From Odobenus rosmarus divergens (taxonomy: Eukaryota; Chordata; Mammalia; Carnivora; Odobenidae), in the NCBI RefSeq assembly GCF_000321225.1, contig NW_004450480.1:669689-733688 (forward strand): 64,000 bases of DNA. The letters run 5' to 3'. The notes below the pieces were generated by a model. It searched no databases. It was not told where the DNA came from and saw nothing but the letters and a program-made list of their open reading frames with translations. Shown in pieces: positions 22,480 to 34,390 of the stretch; the first letter of the stretch is position 1, and each line of letters begins with the position of its first letter. The translations under genes and the position numbers were made by a program.

Positions 22480-22521
22480 ATAGATTTTCCTGATATATTT
22501 ACATATATCAGGAAAATCTAT
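22480..22521. repeat. Perfect 19-bp inverted repeat with 4-nt loop
   Basis: ATAGATTTTCCTGATATAT (22480-22498) is exactly reverse-complementary to 22503-22521, with TTAC between. It sits 1.0 kb past the microexon donor in the transcript and is AT-rich. No element ends are recognised around it. Confidence 0.93.
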
Positions 22522-23539
22522 TTTTAAATGTATTTTCCTTTCCCTCAAAGCCTATTTCCTAACTTAAACACAAATTTCTAAAAAAATAACAGCACAAAAC
22601 AAAGCTAATGAATGTGGTGAGTGGATCGTGGTGTGTTACGTGGACTCCTCAGTCATTTTACCAAACTGAACGGGCAGGTGAGAGGATCTGGAGTTTCTGA
22701 GATGAAATAGTATGCCCTGACTGGACGTTTTCAGGCATGGAAGGCATTATTCGGTTATCAGTCCGTTAAGCAGCATACTATTCAAAACCTTGGCTGGGAA
22801 TGAGTACTTGGTCATCTGTAAATAATCTACCGGTAAAGTTTACTAGGAGTGGAACATTAACATGGTAGAGGTGAGGCTTTCAATGGGTCACTGGCCTGTG
22901 GGCTGCTTCTGATTGGAGGCCTTGCCTCCACCTTTAACCGTTTCGATTTCTCCGACTCCAACTACTGCATTAAAAGGGGCAGAAAGGAGCAGGTAGAGCA
23001 TGAACATAAACACTCTGATGAGGTGGCCAGTTAGGCAGTTAGAACGAGTTAAGTGTCCCAGGGGCAACAATACCACTGGTAGGTCAAGTGTCTGAAGGGG
23101 GAGGCCCCTGCAGGGCAGCTGCAAAAAGCAAGCCCCCATTAATCCCTTAACTAAGCAGCTGATGGAGTTTATCTTTTTGTGCATATGTTATAACTCCTCC
23201 AACACAGGATTATTTATAAATTTTAAAAAAGTCAGCACGGCTACCAAAGCTTTTTAGGGATTTCTTCATCTTGCTAGCAGATAACAGAAAATAGAACTCT
23301 GGAGGGCTTCTGTTTACAATTCACCGTCACTCTGGCTTGAAAAATTCTAAGAAAGCTTCCTTGCTGGATTCATTCACAAAAAGAATGGGTCCTTATTTGA
23401 AGAGGGAAGAGATCTCAGTCTCCCGCCTTGAGATCTACTTTCTTTTGAGTTTGCATCCATTGTTATTTAAAGTAACGGCATTCAGCTAGGGTTCAGCTAG
23501 GGTTATTTTGCATAGTAATATCAGAAAAGGAACCATTAC
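22522..23539. other. Unique intronic sequence next to the microexon
   Basis: No repeat recognised. A 98-aa minus-strand ORF at 22888-23184 does not match FRMD4B or any family I know. Confidence 0.5.
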
Positions 23540-23562
23540 CTGGAATAATCCCCTTTGGCTTC
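23540..23562 (-). CDS. FRMD4B: FRMD4B microexon, 23 nt
   Basis: On the minus strand a long T-rich tract (TTTGTTTTTTATTTCAG) runs into 23 nt, GAAGCC...TCCAG, followed by the donor GTAATG. Reading continues in phase 0 from the 57-nt exon as E-A-K-G-D-Y-S plus two bases of a further codon. The FRMD4 family has EAKGDYSS/EAKGDFSS immediately after the VLQ/ILQ helix, and protein 4.1 has SELGDYD, so order and sequence agree. Because 23 is not a multiple of three, skipping would shift the frame and abolish the rest of the FERM domain. The donor is weaker than GTAAGT, while the acceptor tract is strong. The next exon, expected to complete S and continue DENARKDLK-like, was not found between 1 and 23,539. 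Confidence 0.93.
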
Positions 23563-24387
23563 CTGAAATAAAAAACAAAGATAGATGATCAATATGTATT
23601 TATGTTAACTAAGCAAATGAATTTCACTCTTGGTCACGTTTCCCTCTTAAAGTGCCTGAGTTTCGTTTTGAAGGGTGTCCCCGAGGAACACTTTCTCTAG
23701 GGCCACGGAGAAGAATGTGGCATTGGTGAGAACACATTAGTATCCATGAAATACTTCATATTCTTTTTTTTTTATTATTCTCAACAGAAGAGACAAATAT
23801 ATCTGAAAAAGCACAGATGATTATGTCTTCTTTTAGGTCTCTAAGATCACGTGATAAATGCTCGTGTATTCGAGCAGCATTTTCTAGTCTGGACACAGAC
23901 CTTTTAAGCTGGACATAGGTAAATCAACGCGTGCTACTTGTTTTCTCTTTTTAAACCAGCACAGAACACGCTTGGTTTTTCAGCTACTAGCGACTTTAAG
24001 CATTAAGGGGCTCTTGCCCTCGACCTCAAGAAAAATGTCTACAAAAGTTACTTAATTTAAATGAAAATTACAGCTCTTGTAACAATTGCTGCTTCCCAAA
24101 TTCAACTGTTCCAGAGCTCCTTTCCAGAAGTACGGTCTAAATTCTCTTCCCCCAGAGCCGTCTAAATTCCATTTTCCCTTGCGACATACAATACCACCCT
24201 ATAGCTCATGCAAATTACGCTAAAACAGAAAACGGTGGCTCGCTCACGTTTTTCACTGGCAAACAACCAGCTGGCTTAAAAAATCTATCAGCCACTGGCC
24301 CATGAGAGAAAGTTTCAGAGTTGCAGGCAGTTCACAAAAACCAACAAACAAAAAGGCGCAGGCAAGAGGCAGTTGGTCGATTCTTAC
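23563..24387 (-). other. FRMD4B: FRMD4B intron, 825 bp
   Basis: A GT-AG intron between the 57-nt exon and the 23-nt microexon. It holds no repeat I recognise apart from a T run at about 23765-23775. It is the only short intron in the window and keeps the two small exons close together. Confidence 0.93.
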
Positions 24388-24444
24388 CTGTAACACAAGC
24401 GCTGCTAACTTGAAGATGGTTTCGCTGTCCGCTTCGATTTGCCC
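24388..24444 (-). CDS. FRMD4B: FRMD4B internal coding exon, 57 nt (FERM F2 lobe helix)
   Basis: On the minus strand a C-rich acceptor (CCACCCCCCACAG) is followed by exactly 19 codons, GQIEADSETIFKLAALVLQ, and a strong donor (TTACAG|GTAAGA). FRMD4B has this sequence as I recall it, whereas paralogue FRMD4A has a DVDSEVVFELASYILQ type segment here. This is the main reason for naming FRMD4B. The segment aligns with the first long helix of the F2 (FERM_M) lobe of band-4.1 proteins. The exon is phase 0 at both ends, so skipping it would delete 19 residues without a frameshift. It lies 28,880 bp downstream of the 85-nt exon and 825 bp upstream of the microexon in transcript order. The ORF continues into both flanking introns, but splice sites define these limits. 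Confidence 0.97.
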
Positions 24445-27419
24445 CTGTGGGGGGTGGGAAAGCAAAGCGTCACTGGACACAGGCTGCCCTAGGTTGTAGC
24501 AAATGGCTGTGGAGTTGGGGAAGCTGTCACAGCTTGGCACCTCCAGTTTACAATCAAACGCAGATCATACCATTACAGGGGAAAGGGAGGGGGGCGTGGA
24601 GGGGCGCATCCAGGGTTCAGGGGAAGCCACAATGTGTGTGTGTGTGTGCGTGCCTGTGTGCCCACACTTTAATTAGCTGTGGGGAATTTTGTTTAGAGAG
24701 CAGTATTCTGGAAGAAACACAAATGACTTTGAGGCTGAAAATTCAAACAACTTCCCAATGAATGATTTTTATCCCTACAGGTTCATTTTTAAGCTCTGAA
24801 GATTTTCTTAGATTTGTTCGTTCTGTGTTTTCCTGAGATTTTTTTTTCTGTGTCACCACATGGTTTTGTTTTGTTTTTTTTTTGGTATACACACAATGCA
24901 ACTATTATTAAAAATGTAAATTCACTTCAACATCAATGACACATTGTTGAATTAATATTTATAGAGTTAGAGACAAAATGTAAAGCCTTAAGAATCAGTT
25001 ACAGCAAATACTTAGAGAAGACCAAAATTCTGTTCCATTTTACTGAAATCTGATGAACTCTAATTTATCATTTTACCCATTATTTTATTTTTTTCATCCT
25101 TTAAGATCTCCCCCCACACCAAAAATAGGAATTCTGGGCCTTGGAAAACAGGAATGCTTTTTCAGTACCCTGGTAGGGATGCATAAGTGTGTGTGGAGGG
25201 AATATTGCCTCTAGCAATGATATTCACATATGCCTTCATTTATTTTGTTAAATATGATCGTATACGTTAATACCATTACTGCATCATATAATATAGTACC
25301 ACAATGAATGGTATAGCAGGATCTTCATTTTAAAAAAAATTTGTTGGGTGATACACTACCTTGTAAGCATTAACATACACTAAAACAATTCCATATAACC
25401 TTGCTTACGTGTTGTATAATTAGTACTTGAAAGTGCAGAGTCTTTGAAACTATGGAACTCATGAGCCTAGAAAATGCCCTGAATTCTTTATTTCTCCCTT
25501 TTACCTATTGAATTTGGGCTGAAGAGTATTTCTAGTTGTACCAGGGCATCAATGGTGGGTAATTAAGTAGTTTTAAAGTAAAGGCGAACTAGGTAGGTTC
25601 ACAGAAGCAGTGAGCTCACTGCAGATTTCTGAAAGGATTATGCTTTTCTCTCACGTTTCCAAGTGATTTGGATTTGGGGTTCTCAAAAATAAAACAAACT
25701 AATAACAATAATTCTTCTAAAAGCCACAAAAAAACCCCAAAAACCCAGGGCGTTACAACGCCAGCTGTGCTAATTATGTTTCCCTTATGTCACAAAATGA
25801 AAACAAACCAATTTCATCCTGCGACATCTAAGTTTCCTTTCTGAAACCTGAGGCAACGGATCTGCTCCAAACTTTTTGCTCTAAAAGCTGACAGGCCCAG
25901 AGCCTTGGAATTCAAAGCTTGCTTCTAATCTCTAGAAACAGATTATAAAATCAAAGAGAAGCCAGGTTGATTGCCCTCTGTCTTTCAGGCAAGAGACAGT
26001 GGTTTTCTAATCTGGTGAAAGATGATGAAGCATTTAATCCAACAGGTGAGATGGGAGTTGATCAAGACAAAGTTTTACAACGGTTATATTCCTTATGCTC
26101 AAAGGAAAAACAACAACAACAACAACAACTCAGGGAGGGGGTCACAGGGGCAGGAACACTCAAAGACATCTTTAAGTTTGAAATTGCACCCAAACTTAAA
26201 GTCCAGTTTGTCTTAAAATCTTACAAAAGAGAAAAAAATGGGTTGTTTCAGATATTAGCAAAACAAAAGCTAAATAAAATATATTGAAAATGACTGCCAA
26301 CTCTTCTGACCCCCCATGACCCTCTTTGCCTCAGCAGAACCTTAGGTGAGTCATCCAAACAATATTTGAGACATCAACTTTTCAATTTAGTAAATGGAAG
26401 TTCAGCAGATAAAAAGGCCTCAGACAGAAACTCTTAAGAATGCTGCCAAATAATTCTCTACCTTAGAAGGGTCATTAAATATTAAAAATGCCGAAATGAG
26501 GAGCTGAAGCATGAAAAGTGCCAGGCTCAGACAGCTCCAGAAGAGTGGGGAGGCAAATATGCAACTCACCTGTGGGTTGTTTTTTTTTTTTCCACCTATG
26601 CAAGTTGCCACAACACAATTCTGGTGGAGGAGGGTGATGGTGGGCTGGAGGGGTGGGGCCTACCGAACTCCGGTTCCAGGGAGACAGGAGAATCCATGGT
26701 TTGGCCAAGCCTTACATTCTTTTATATACTTCAGCCCCTACACCTCACCTTCTTCCTATCCACTGTTCTGGAAATCCAAGGCAACATATTTTGAATTCTA
26801 ATACTGATTGCCAAGGTTACCTGACTTGCGCAGGGAGCTCACAAAACTGGATCAAGCAAAAATAATACTATTTGCCTCGTTCTCAGCCATTTCGCACGGT
26901 GAAATTCAATTAAGACATATACAGAATTCCGGAATTTCATGCCTGAAGTGCAAAAGTTCTTTAGAAATTGCTGTCTGTCCTAGGATAGAAGATTTCTTTT
27001 GCTTATAACCATGGCAACGGAGGTAACCTTATAGGGACTGGGCAAGCTAACACTTGAGAGAGGGATCTCCTCAGAGAGAGAGGTAATGGAATCCTTCGTA
27101 GGTTTCCATGACTGTCAGGGATAAACAAAGAGGAGCAGAGAAGTGAGTCAGATGATGTGGCTGAATACACAAGGGTAATATGAAACAGTATCAAGTCTTG
27201 GTGCTCTACCCTCATGCCTAATTTAGCTGCTTTACGGATCCAGTCCCTAGGTCACTAGGTTCAGGCTCCGCGTTGGACATCTTATTTTTGTCCTTGGCTT
27301 GTTAGCTCAGTTGACCAAAACATCTTGCTAATGAGGTAAACTCTAGGTTTTGATTCACAAGTAGAAGAGAATAAAAGAAAGTTTTAGAATCTGAAAGGGA
27401 ATTTAGTGAAAAAATTACT
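24445..27419. other. Intronic sequence, few repeats
   Basis: It contains a TG/CG dinucleotide stretch (about 24631-24660), T-rich runs near 24840-24880, and an AAC trinucleotide run at 26107-26129 (about 7 units). No exon or transposon recognised. Confidence 0.5.
26107..26129 (+). repeat. (AAC)n microsatellite
   Basis: About seven AAC units. They create a polyglutamine- or polyasparagine-like stretch in two chance ORFs. Confidence 0.9.
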
Positions 27420-27540
27420 CATATTATTTTAGAGATGATGGCACTGAGCATCGGGGACATGATGTGTACTACCCAACCCCACAGCCGACCGTGACTCTGG
27501 GCTTCTTGTCCAGTGCTCTTTCCATTCCGCCACGCACTAG
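27420..27540 (+). repeat. MIR relic
   Basis: TAGAGATGATGGCACTGAGC, CACAGCCGACC and CCAGTGCTCTTTCCATTCCG match the MIR 3' part. Confidence 0.6.
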
Positions 27541-28118
27541 TTAATTTTCTGACTCCGGTGTCAATCTCTCACCAGGAATCTTCCAAAGGCATGCTTTTGA
27601 TAAAAACCGGAATCAGAGAAGACTGAAAAATGACTCCAAATGCCCCCTTTCCTGTTGATGGGATGGTAAGTTATCATCAAACATAAACACTTAGAACGGG
27701 AGAATTATTTCTGAAGACCCATCTGCTTTTTCTGTATTGATGTAGTACTTCATGGAAACTTAATCTGCACAACCGTGGACATGAATCACTTGCTCACAAA
27801 CTGCTGGGGGAATTCAGCTTGTTTCCAAGTGTATCACTAATTATCTAGCTATTCTAGGGTTAAGTCTATTAAAAAAGGTAGCTTGTAGAACACCAACAAA
27901 TAAATGTATAAGAAATGAGAGGAAAACAAAATTATCATTTACAGTCATCATAGTACTAATTATCCACACAATAGTTTTCAATAAATAAAAACGATTGTGT
28001 AAAAGTTTGGTGAGAAACAGGACAGGGTATTTATATAATCACAAAGTATCTCTCTATGGGGAAATTTAATGATAAGGGGGAAAATGCTAGCTTTTCAATG
28101 GAGAAGTCTGACAGTACA
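27541..28118. other. Intronic sequence without recognised features
   Basis: AT-rich, unique-looking. Confidence 0.5.
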
Positions 28119-28325
28119 ATCTTTTTTTTTTTTTAAGAGTTATTTATTCATTTTAGAAAGAGAGAGAGAGAGCCCATGTGCAGGGGAGAGGGGCAGAGGG
28201 AGAATGAAACCCAAGCAGACTCTGTGCTGAGCCCAGTGCAGGGCTCAATCCCACGACCCTGAGATCACGACCTGGGCCAAAACCAAGAGTTGGTTACACA
28301 ACCGACTGCCCCACCCAGGTGCTCC
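28119..28325 (-). mobile_element. CAN-SINE, minus
   Basis: T-rich tail, GA-rich stretch, body with ATCCCACGACCCTGAGATCA and diverged head CCCACCCAGGTGCTCC. TSD-like GACAG(A)TACA(A/G)TCT flanks are imperfect. Confidence 0.9.
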
Positions 28326-28639
28326 AGACAGATACAGTCTTAATCAAGTGATAAGATATCACCAATAACTGGACAGACCAGCATCATGTGCCTCCTGATA
28401 GTATTTATTGAGAAGGACACAACTTCACCTATATACATGGCTGTGTTGGTAAATGTATATGTTTCACAACCAGAACTTGGAGGAGGGGGGATGATCCCTC
28501 ATTTGTAGCATCTGTTGATATCCATGGTGCAAATACTCCCTCCATAGCTGATTTCAAACTACCAACATGACCTCACAGAACACGCTGCTGGGAAGTGATG
28601 TGAGAATTGGCTCTCACCACTGGTACCAGTACACCACTG

Positions 28640-29195
28640 GGTAGTATCTCTGCCAAAAATACACCATTAGATCTAATTGTGAGGAAGCATGAGACAAACC
28701 CAAATGGAGAGTCATTCTATTAAAATATCTGGCCCATACTCTCAAAAATATCGATAGGATGAATGCCAAAGAAAGGTTGAAGAACTGTTTCGAAGGAAAG
28801 GAGACTAAGCAGTCACAACAACTAAATGCAGTGTGTCATCCTGTACCAAGAGAAGTTGTTACAAAGGGCATTATTGGTACAACTGGACAGTACATTGTGC
28901 AACAGTATAGCTTCAATGTTAAATGTTCTAAATGTGATTACTGTGACATGGTTACGTAAGGGATGTCTTTGATCTTAGGCACGATATGATGAATTATTTA
29001 AGGATAAACAGTGTAACTTACTCTTAAATGATTCAGAAAAAAATTACACATCTGCAGGCAAGGGAAGGGAGTGCAAATGTGGCAAAATGTTAATGACCGG
29101 TGAATTTAGTTTGAGGGACATACCCCATTTTTTGTGCTATTCTTGAAACTCTTCCATAAGTTTGAAATAATTTCAAAATAAAAAGTTTGTAAAAA
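28640..29195 (+). repeat. Old retroposon 3' end (L1-like), family uncertain
   Basis: GAGGAAGCATGAGACAAACC, GACAACTAAATGCAGTGTGT-like, GTACAACTGGACAGTAC and the end GTTTGAAATAATTTCAAAAT plus AAAAAG match a common ancient mammalian retroposon tail. A related copy is at about 34480-34790. The 66-aa ORF at 28759 lies inside it and is not a gene. Confidence 0.6.
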
Positions 29196-30074
29196 GCTGA
29201 CATATTTTCCCAGAGCGCTGGATATCTATTTGTCTTGACTGCCTGGTACCCGTCCCCTTTTCTGGGCAGAAGAGCCTAGTCTTTTCAGAACTGCTTCTTT
29301 CCCTACTGGCTTGTGTGCAAACACAATCATTGTTCTGTGGACAAGCAACGGAAGCTGGTCCAAAGACAGTCCCAGGAATTTTCCAAATTAGAGCCGAGGG
29401 AAGAAAGCTCTCTCCCACTGTGTCTCAGGGCAAAGTTGGGCAGACGTGAACCAGAGAGAATCACTGCCTACAGACAGAGAGAAAGGGACTTCCCGACATT
29501 GGTAGTCAACTGCATCTACTGCTCAACCAGGTCAGACTTCGAAATCTGGTTAAAACTCAAAAATTGGCAAGAGCAGTGAGTCAGATGCTGCTCAGATGCT
29601 CTCGCTTTGGTTTACCACTAAGCCAGCAAACAAAGAGGGTAAAGAACAGATGTGATAAGCACACAAATGAGTGAATGGATGTAGCTCCCAGGAGACTTTT
29701 TAATTCCTTCTGTGGACACATCTACATGGAGGAGGAATCTGCCAGATCAGAGAATTCCAGAGATAGGGACTCACTGGTTTCATACAATTAGTCTGGCGGT
29801 GGTGGCGGTGGCACATGAACACTTAAGAGCTACCCACTATCTTACAAGGCAGTTCTTGCTGGCCCATAGAAGGATCCTTCCCTGTGCTAGTTCTGTCTTC
29901 TAGGGGTTATGGTGCCCCTAGGAAACCAGGCCATGACTACCACATCTGCACCCACCCCATTCCCCTTGTGTAAATGGACCAATACTTTGTCCTTTTTTGT
30001 CCAAGCTAGTGGTGAGAGGTAATGTTTTCAGAGGATGGTCTCGATATATATTTTCCATTTGTTCTTCTAGACAA
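29196..30074. other. Intronic sequence without recognised features
   Basis: Unique-looking. ORFs up to 88 aa (29313-29579) have no recognised homology. Confidence 0.5.
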
Positions 30075-30305
30075 GTTTTGCAACCTTGGCGTAATTGACA
30101 TTTTCAGTTAGATAGTGGTTTTTTTTTTTTTTTTTTTGTAGGGGCTGCCCTGTGCATTGTAGGGTGCTGAGCAGCACCTCTGGACTCTATCCACTAGATT
30201 CCAGGAGCAGCTTCCCCGCCCACCCCAGTTGTGACCATCAAAATTGTCTCCAAACATTTCCAAATGTCTTCTGCATGGCAAAGTTTCCCCAGTTGAGAAC
30301 CACTG
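30075..30305 (-). mobile_element. MER20, minus orientation
   Basis: GTTTTGCAACCTTGGCGTAAT, CCTGTGCATTGTAGGGTGCT, CTCTATCCACTAGATTCCAG and GTTGAGAACCACTG are the reverse complement of MER20. A T run of about 20 interrupts it. Confidence 0.82.
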
Positions 30306-30789
30306 ACCTAGATTGTCTCAGTTTTATTCCTGGATTAAGCTAGAAGCATCAGGAACTTACAAAACTGAACCATAAGTCTTGTCCCAAGGTAAAACTGCTT
30401 TTGTGTTTTGGCTTCTAGTGAGAAACTATATAGGAAGCAACCCTCAGAACCTCATTATCTTAATAACTCTAGGTGTGTTGTGGAGGATATAGATAATTAC
30501 ATCACGTACTAGTCCTTCATGAGGACCCCTGGGAGAAGTTTCTGGTTTTTAAGACCAGTAGTGACTGCGCTCCTCTGAGCAGCTGCTTTGTTTTTGCCTT
30601 AATGACCACTGTGAGTTATGCAAGTGATCATAACTCCTTCTTTGCTGTGGTTCTTAAGAGAAGTTGGGTTTCAAATTCAATGCTTTATATTAACCATGCT
30701 AAATGTTTTATACCAACCTTAACCTTGGCATATCTAATTATTTCTACTTTTATTTTCTCACAAGTAACTCTGATTTCATCACTGACTAT

Positions 30790-30935
30790 ATTTTAAAGTG
30801 CTTTTTTCTTTTTTATGGAGGTCCATACAGTAATATGCACAAACCTTAGTGCACAGCGTGGTGAATTTTGGCATGTGTATACACTCATGCAATCATTACC
30901 CAGATAAAGATATCAAACATTCTCACTAATTTTTC
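30790..30935 (+). repeat. Old L1-type fragment
   Basis: GTGGTGAATTTTGGCATGTG and CACTCATGCAATCATTACCC with CAGATAAAGATATCAAACAT match an ancient LINE segment. Confidence 0.5.
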
Positions 30936-31229
30936 CATCTTAGGGAAATATATGTATTTTTATACGCCACATCAAATAAATAAAATTATTTTTGCTAATT
31001 AGAAAACTATCAATACTGCAAAATTGTTACAATTTGCAATTCTTTGATTACTAATCAATTTGAGTCTCTCTCTTGCAATTGCTTATTATTTGCTATTGCC
31101 CATGTGTGAAGTGACCCTGTGTTCACTTACCTATTTGAGAACTTAGTTTTTGTCTGAGCTACCAATGTTAACCCTTTGTGTTGCCTACTAGGTAAAAACT
31201 GTATCCTTCAATCTATTCTCCCTCTCTCG

Positions 31230-31410
31230 GCCTGTGAAGTCAGACGGGACTGGGGCCCATCTCCCTCACTGGAAGAATCTTTGGGGTTCTGAGCAAGCTG
31301 TTTTTCTGAAACTCAGTTCCTCATCTGCAAAATGGGGAATGATAATATTGAATTTAGTGGGCTGTTTAGAACATTAATGAGGGACAAATATAAAGCCTTT
31401 ATCAAAAAGC
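31230..31410 (+). repeat. MIR relic
   Basis: ACTCAGTTCCTCATCTGCAA and AATGGGGAATGATAATATTG are MIR 3' text. Confidence 0.65.
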
Positions 31411-32094
31411 CTAGGCTCAAAGATTCTTTCATTGCATTCTCTCTGCACTATGCACCATGTTGCTTCTTACATTGTTCCATATTACTACATCTATAGTAAT
31501 CTACTTTGGTTTGGGACACTGTTCAATTTTTGTGTTGTTCTGTAACATTTCATCAATGTTCCATTATAATATATCTCAATATCTAAGTGCTTTAATTTTC
31601 CATAATAATCTTTAACATTCTCTTTCACATATTTTTTAAATTTAAAATAATCTTGTCAAGTTTAAAAAAGTATATATATATATATATAATTTGTCTTCCT
31701 CTTTGGAACCATGTATGTCTCTACTGAAGTGGATTTATTAAAAAAAAATAGCTTTATAGTGACCATAAGGTTTTATGATATACTATAAAGATCACACACA
31801 TCCAATGTTAGGGTTAATACTCAGTATTTTATATTTTCCTTTATAAAGGGGCCACCTTTTTCCTTATATTTCCTGGTTGTCATTATGTAAGATTATTATT
31901 TTTAGCATATTTGACTACCATTAAATTTCTTCACCAAAGCTTATAATGCCAATAAGTTTTAGCTTATTTATTTCCATTTTGTAGGCACATAGTGAAATCG
32001 TCTTCAAATAATATTTTGGTGTACTTCTATGCAATGTACTTGGTCCATCTGATTGCACTGCATGAAGTAGACATTTTACTTAACACACCCAAAA
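31411..32094. other. AT-rich intronic sequence
   Basis: It contains a short TA run (about 31671-31690). No exon recognised. Confidence 0.5.
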
Positions 32095-32700
32095 CTATAT
32101 TCTTCTCATCACTGCTGGTGGATTATAACTTAGTTCTGGACCAACTTTTTGGCAAGGTCTACCAAACCTTAACACACATACTCACGATGGCCCAGCAGTT
32201 CTGCTCTTAGGTAAACACCTGACAGACATGTTTACATATGTCCCCTAAACGATGGACACTAATGCTATTTGTAATAACTAAGTACTGCAAACTACGCAAA
32301 TGCCCATCAATGAGCAAACGAACTGTGGTATATTTAGACTATGGACTACTATTCAGCAATGAAAGCGAACAAGCTAGCCTAAACTACGTATGATACGGAT
32401 GAATCTCAAAAACATAATTTGAGCAAAAATAGGCCAAACGTTAAAGAGCATATGTGGTATGACTCCAGTTATATGAAATATAAAGTGACCCAAAAGTAAT
32501 AAATGCTATTAAAAGTCACGGGAGTGGAGGGATTAATGACTGGAAGAGAACATGTGGGGGGCTTCTCAGGTGGTACTATTCTGGTTACTTGATATTGATG
32601 TTAATTGCACAGATGTGTTCAATTTGTGAGTTTGTTGAGCTGCACACTTACATTACGTGCACTTTTCTATATGTGTGTTGTACTATAATATACAGCTGAG
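32095..32700 (+). mobile_element. Old L1 3' part
   Basis: TCATCACTGCTGGTGGATTA, GCCCAGCAGTTCTGCTCTTA, AAATGCCCATCAATGAGCAA, CTACTATTCAGCAATGAAA and TTGAGCTGCACACTTACATT form a continuous L1M 3' end. Confidence 0.85.
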
Positions 32701-32929
32701 AAGCAAATAAACAGAACTCCTGATCTTCCCTAAAGCTTTTGTCATCTTACTTAGTGACAGTTCCATCTTCAGTTGCTTAGGTCCAAGGTCTCATGGCACC
32801 TTTGGGCATGGAGCTGAGCAGTGAGCACCTTGTATGAAGTATTTAGTGATCCTATTTGCACCTTCTAATGCATTACACACCTTATCTATTTTCTTTATTG
32901 TTTTTCTTCCCACCCACTATCACCCCTGT

Positions 32930-33050
32930 CTCATAGGTAAGATCCTTAAGGGCACGGATTTTTATCTATTTGGCCCTAGCTATATCTCCTGGACCTAGAA
33001 CACTGCCTAGCACAGAGCAGGTGTTCAATAATATTTGTAGAAGATCAACT
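32930..33050 (+). repeat. L2 3' end
   Basis: AAGATCCTTAAGGGCACGGA, TATCTCCTGGACCTAGAACA and GAGCAGGTGTTCAATAATAT match the L2 3' tail. Confidence 0.75.
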
Positions 33051-33907
33051 AAAAGAGTAGTGAGGTAAAAAGTCGATGGAAGTATTTTTCTTTCCTTTTA
33101 AAAAAGGGAAATGCTTCTTGTATTTCTTGATTCACTATTCAGTTGATTTGCCTTGATTTTCAACTCAGAATGAGTTTCTGAACCATGAGAACACAGCCCA
33201 GGCTTCACCAGCTATGGGCACTGTAAGCTAAGTCCTATGTGTCAAGGACTCAATACGCAAACTCAAAACACCAAACACAAGTTGGTGTTAGATGTCAGAA
33301 AGTCTTTTGCTCTTCTGGCTTCACTTTCTAAAAACATAAAAGGAAAATAATAATACCTGTCTCACATGTTTCATGGAGTTTGAGGACAAAAAGAAAAACA
33401 AGATATAAAAACGCTTTGAAAAAGGAAAAAGCATTACAAGTAAAGCCAATAAGTACAGGTGTTTCTGTGGGTGTGTATCACAGTTTCAAAGACATAAGCA
33501 TTATGACCAAAGTATCTGTGCAGACCGCTTCTCAGAAACTTGATCACAATGAAGATAGGAGCAAAGACAAAGAGAAAGTTTTGCAGCATGTGAATTAGTG
33601 CTTGTTTGTGGGAGGATAATCAAAGGAATATACGGAAATGGAAATGAGAAAGAAGGGAAACTAGGCAGACCGCACTTTCCTGAGGATCAGCCCAGGTATG
33701 GTTCATGCAATGCATTTTATTTTTAGGTGGACAGGTGACACTTTTTTTTTTCCTTGGGATGAACTTCCAACTAGTTTAAATACAAACCAGATCTTGATTT
33801 CTAAATACCGTTCTCCCTGGAAAGGAAAAATGGCTGATTCCAAGGCTACAGCAATAGGAGCATTTTGATCATCAAAATGAATGGTAGAATGGATGATAAT
33901 ACATTGA
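33051..33907. other. Intronic sequence, possible weak MIR at about 33290-33390
   Basis: Little that I can assign. A 72-aa ORF at 33380-33598 has no homology known to me. Confidence 0.4.
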
Positions 33908-34106
33908 TGGGGTGTCTGGGTGGCTCAGTTGGTTAAGCGTCTGCCTTTGGCTCAGGTCATGATCCCAGAATCCTGGGATGGAGCCCCGCATCTGGCTCCC
34001 TGCTCAGTGGGGAGTCTGCTTCTCCCTCTCCCCCTGTTTGTGCTCTTTCTCTCTCTCGTGCACATGCACACGTGCTTGCTCACTCTCACTCTCAAATAAA
34101 TAAGTA
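33908..34106 (+). mobile_element. CAN-SINE, plus
   Basis: Head GGGTGTCTGGGTGGCTCAG, body GATCCCAGAATCCTGGGATG, a CT/CA-rich stretch and tail CAAATAAATAAGTA. No clear TSD. Confidence 0.92.
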
Positions 34107-34232
34107 CATTTTTTCCAATACAAAAAAACCCCCCCGAGGTATACTGACATTGGCCAGCCTCTTTGCAAGATACACTGAGAACCCCCATCACTTATGCAGT
34201 ATTCCTGCCACAAGGAAATTATATTAGACTAG

Positions 34233-34390
34233 TGACTCGCAAATTTTGGTGTGTAGCAGAATTGCTGGGACAAGAGCTAATGAAGAATACAGAGGCCCAG
34301 GCTGACTGAAGTAAGACAAGATGAAATAGGACAAGGTGTGGGTCTCGGCATTTTCACCAAGTTCCGAGGTGATTCTGAGACATGTCCAAC
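34233..34390 (+). mobile_element. MER5A-like relic
   Basis: CTCGCAAATTTTGGTGTGTA, AGCAGAATTGCTGGGACAAG and TTCCGAGGTGATTCTGAGAC fit MER5A in plus orientation, diverged. Confidence 0.5.

Larger units (their letters stand above)
1..23539 (-). other. FRMD4B: FRMD4B intron after the microexon (partial)
   Basis: From the microexon donor to the window edge I found no minus-strand segment matching the expected next FRMD4B exon (DENARKDLK... through YCEDRVIEHY-like sequence). The intron is therefore at least 23.5 kb, unless the exon is too diverged for me to see. Repeats inside it are listed separately. Confidence 0.8.

Noticed and set aside
26560..26590. Minus-strand splice-donor-like CCCACAG|GTGAGT
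   Set aside because: The sequence before it contains an A run of 11 and no acceptor with an open coding frame. No FRMD4B-like residues are encoded.
28759..28959. 66-aa ORF as a small gene
   Set aside because: It lies entirely in an ancient retroposon tail that also occurs at 34.5 kb.
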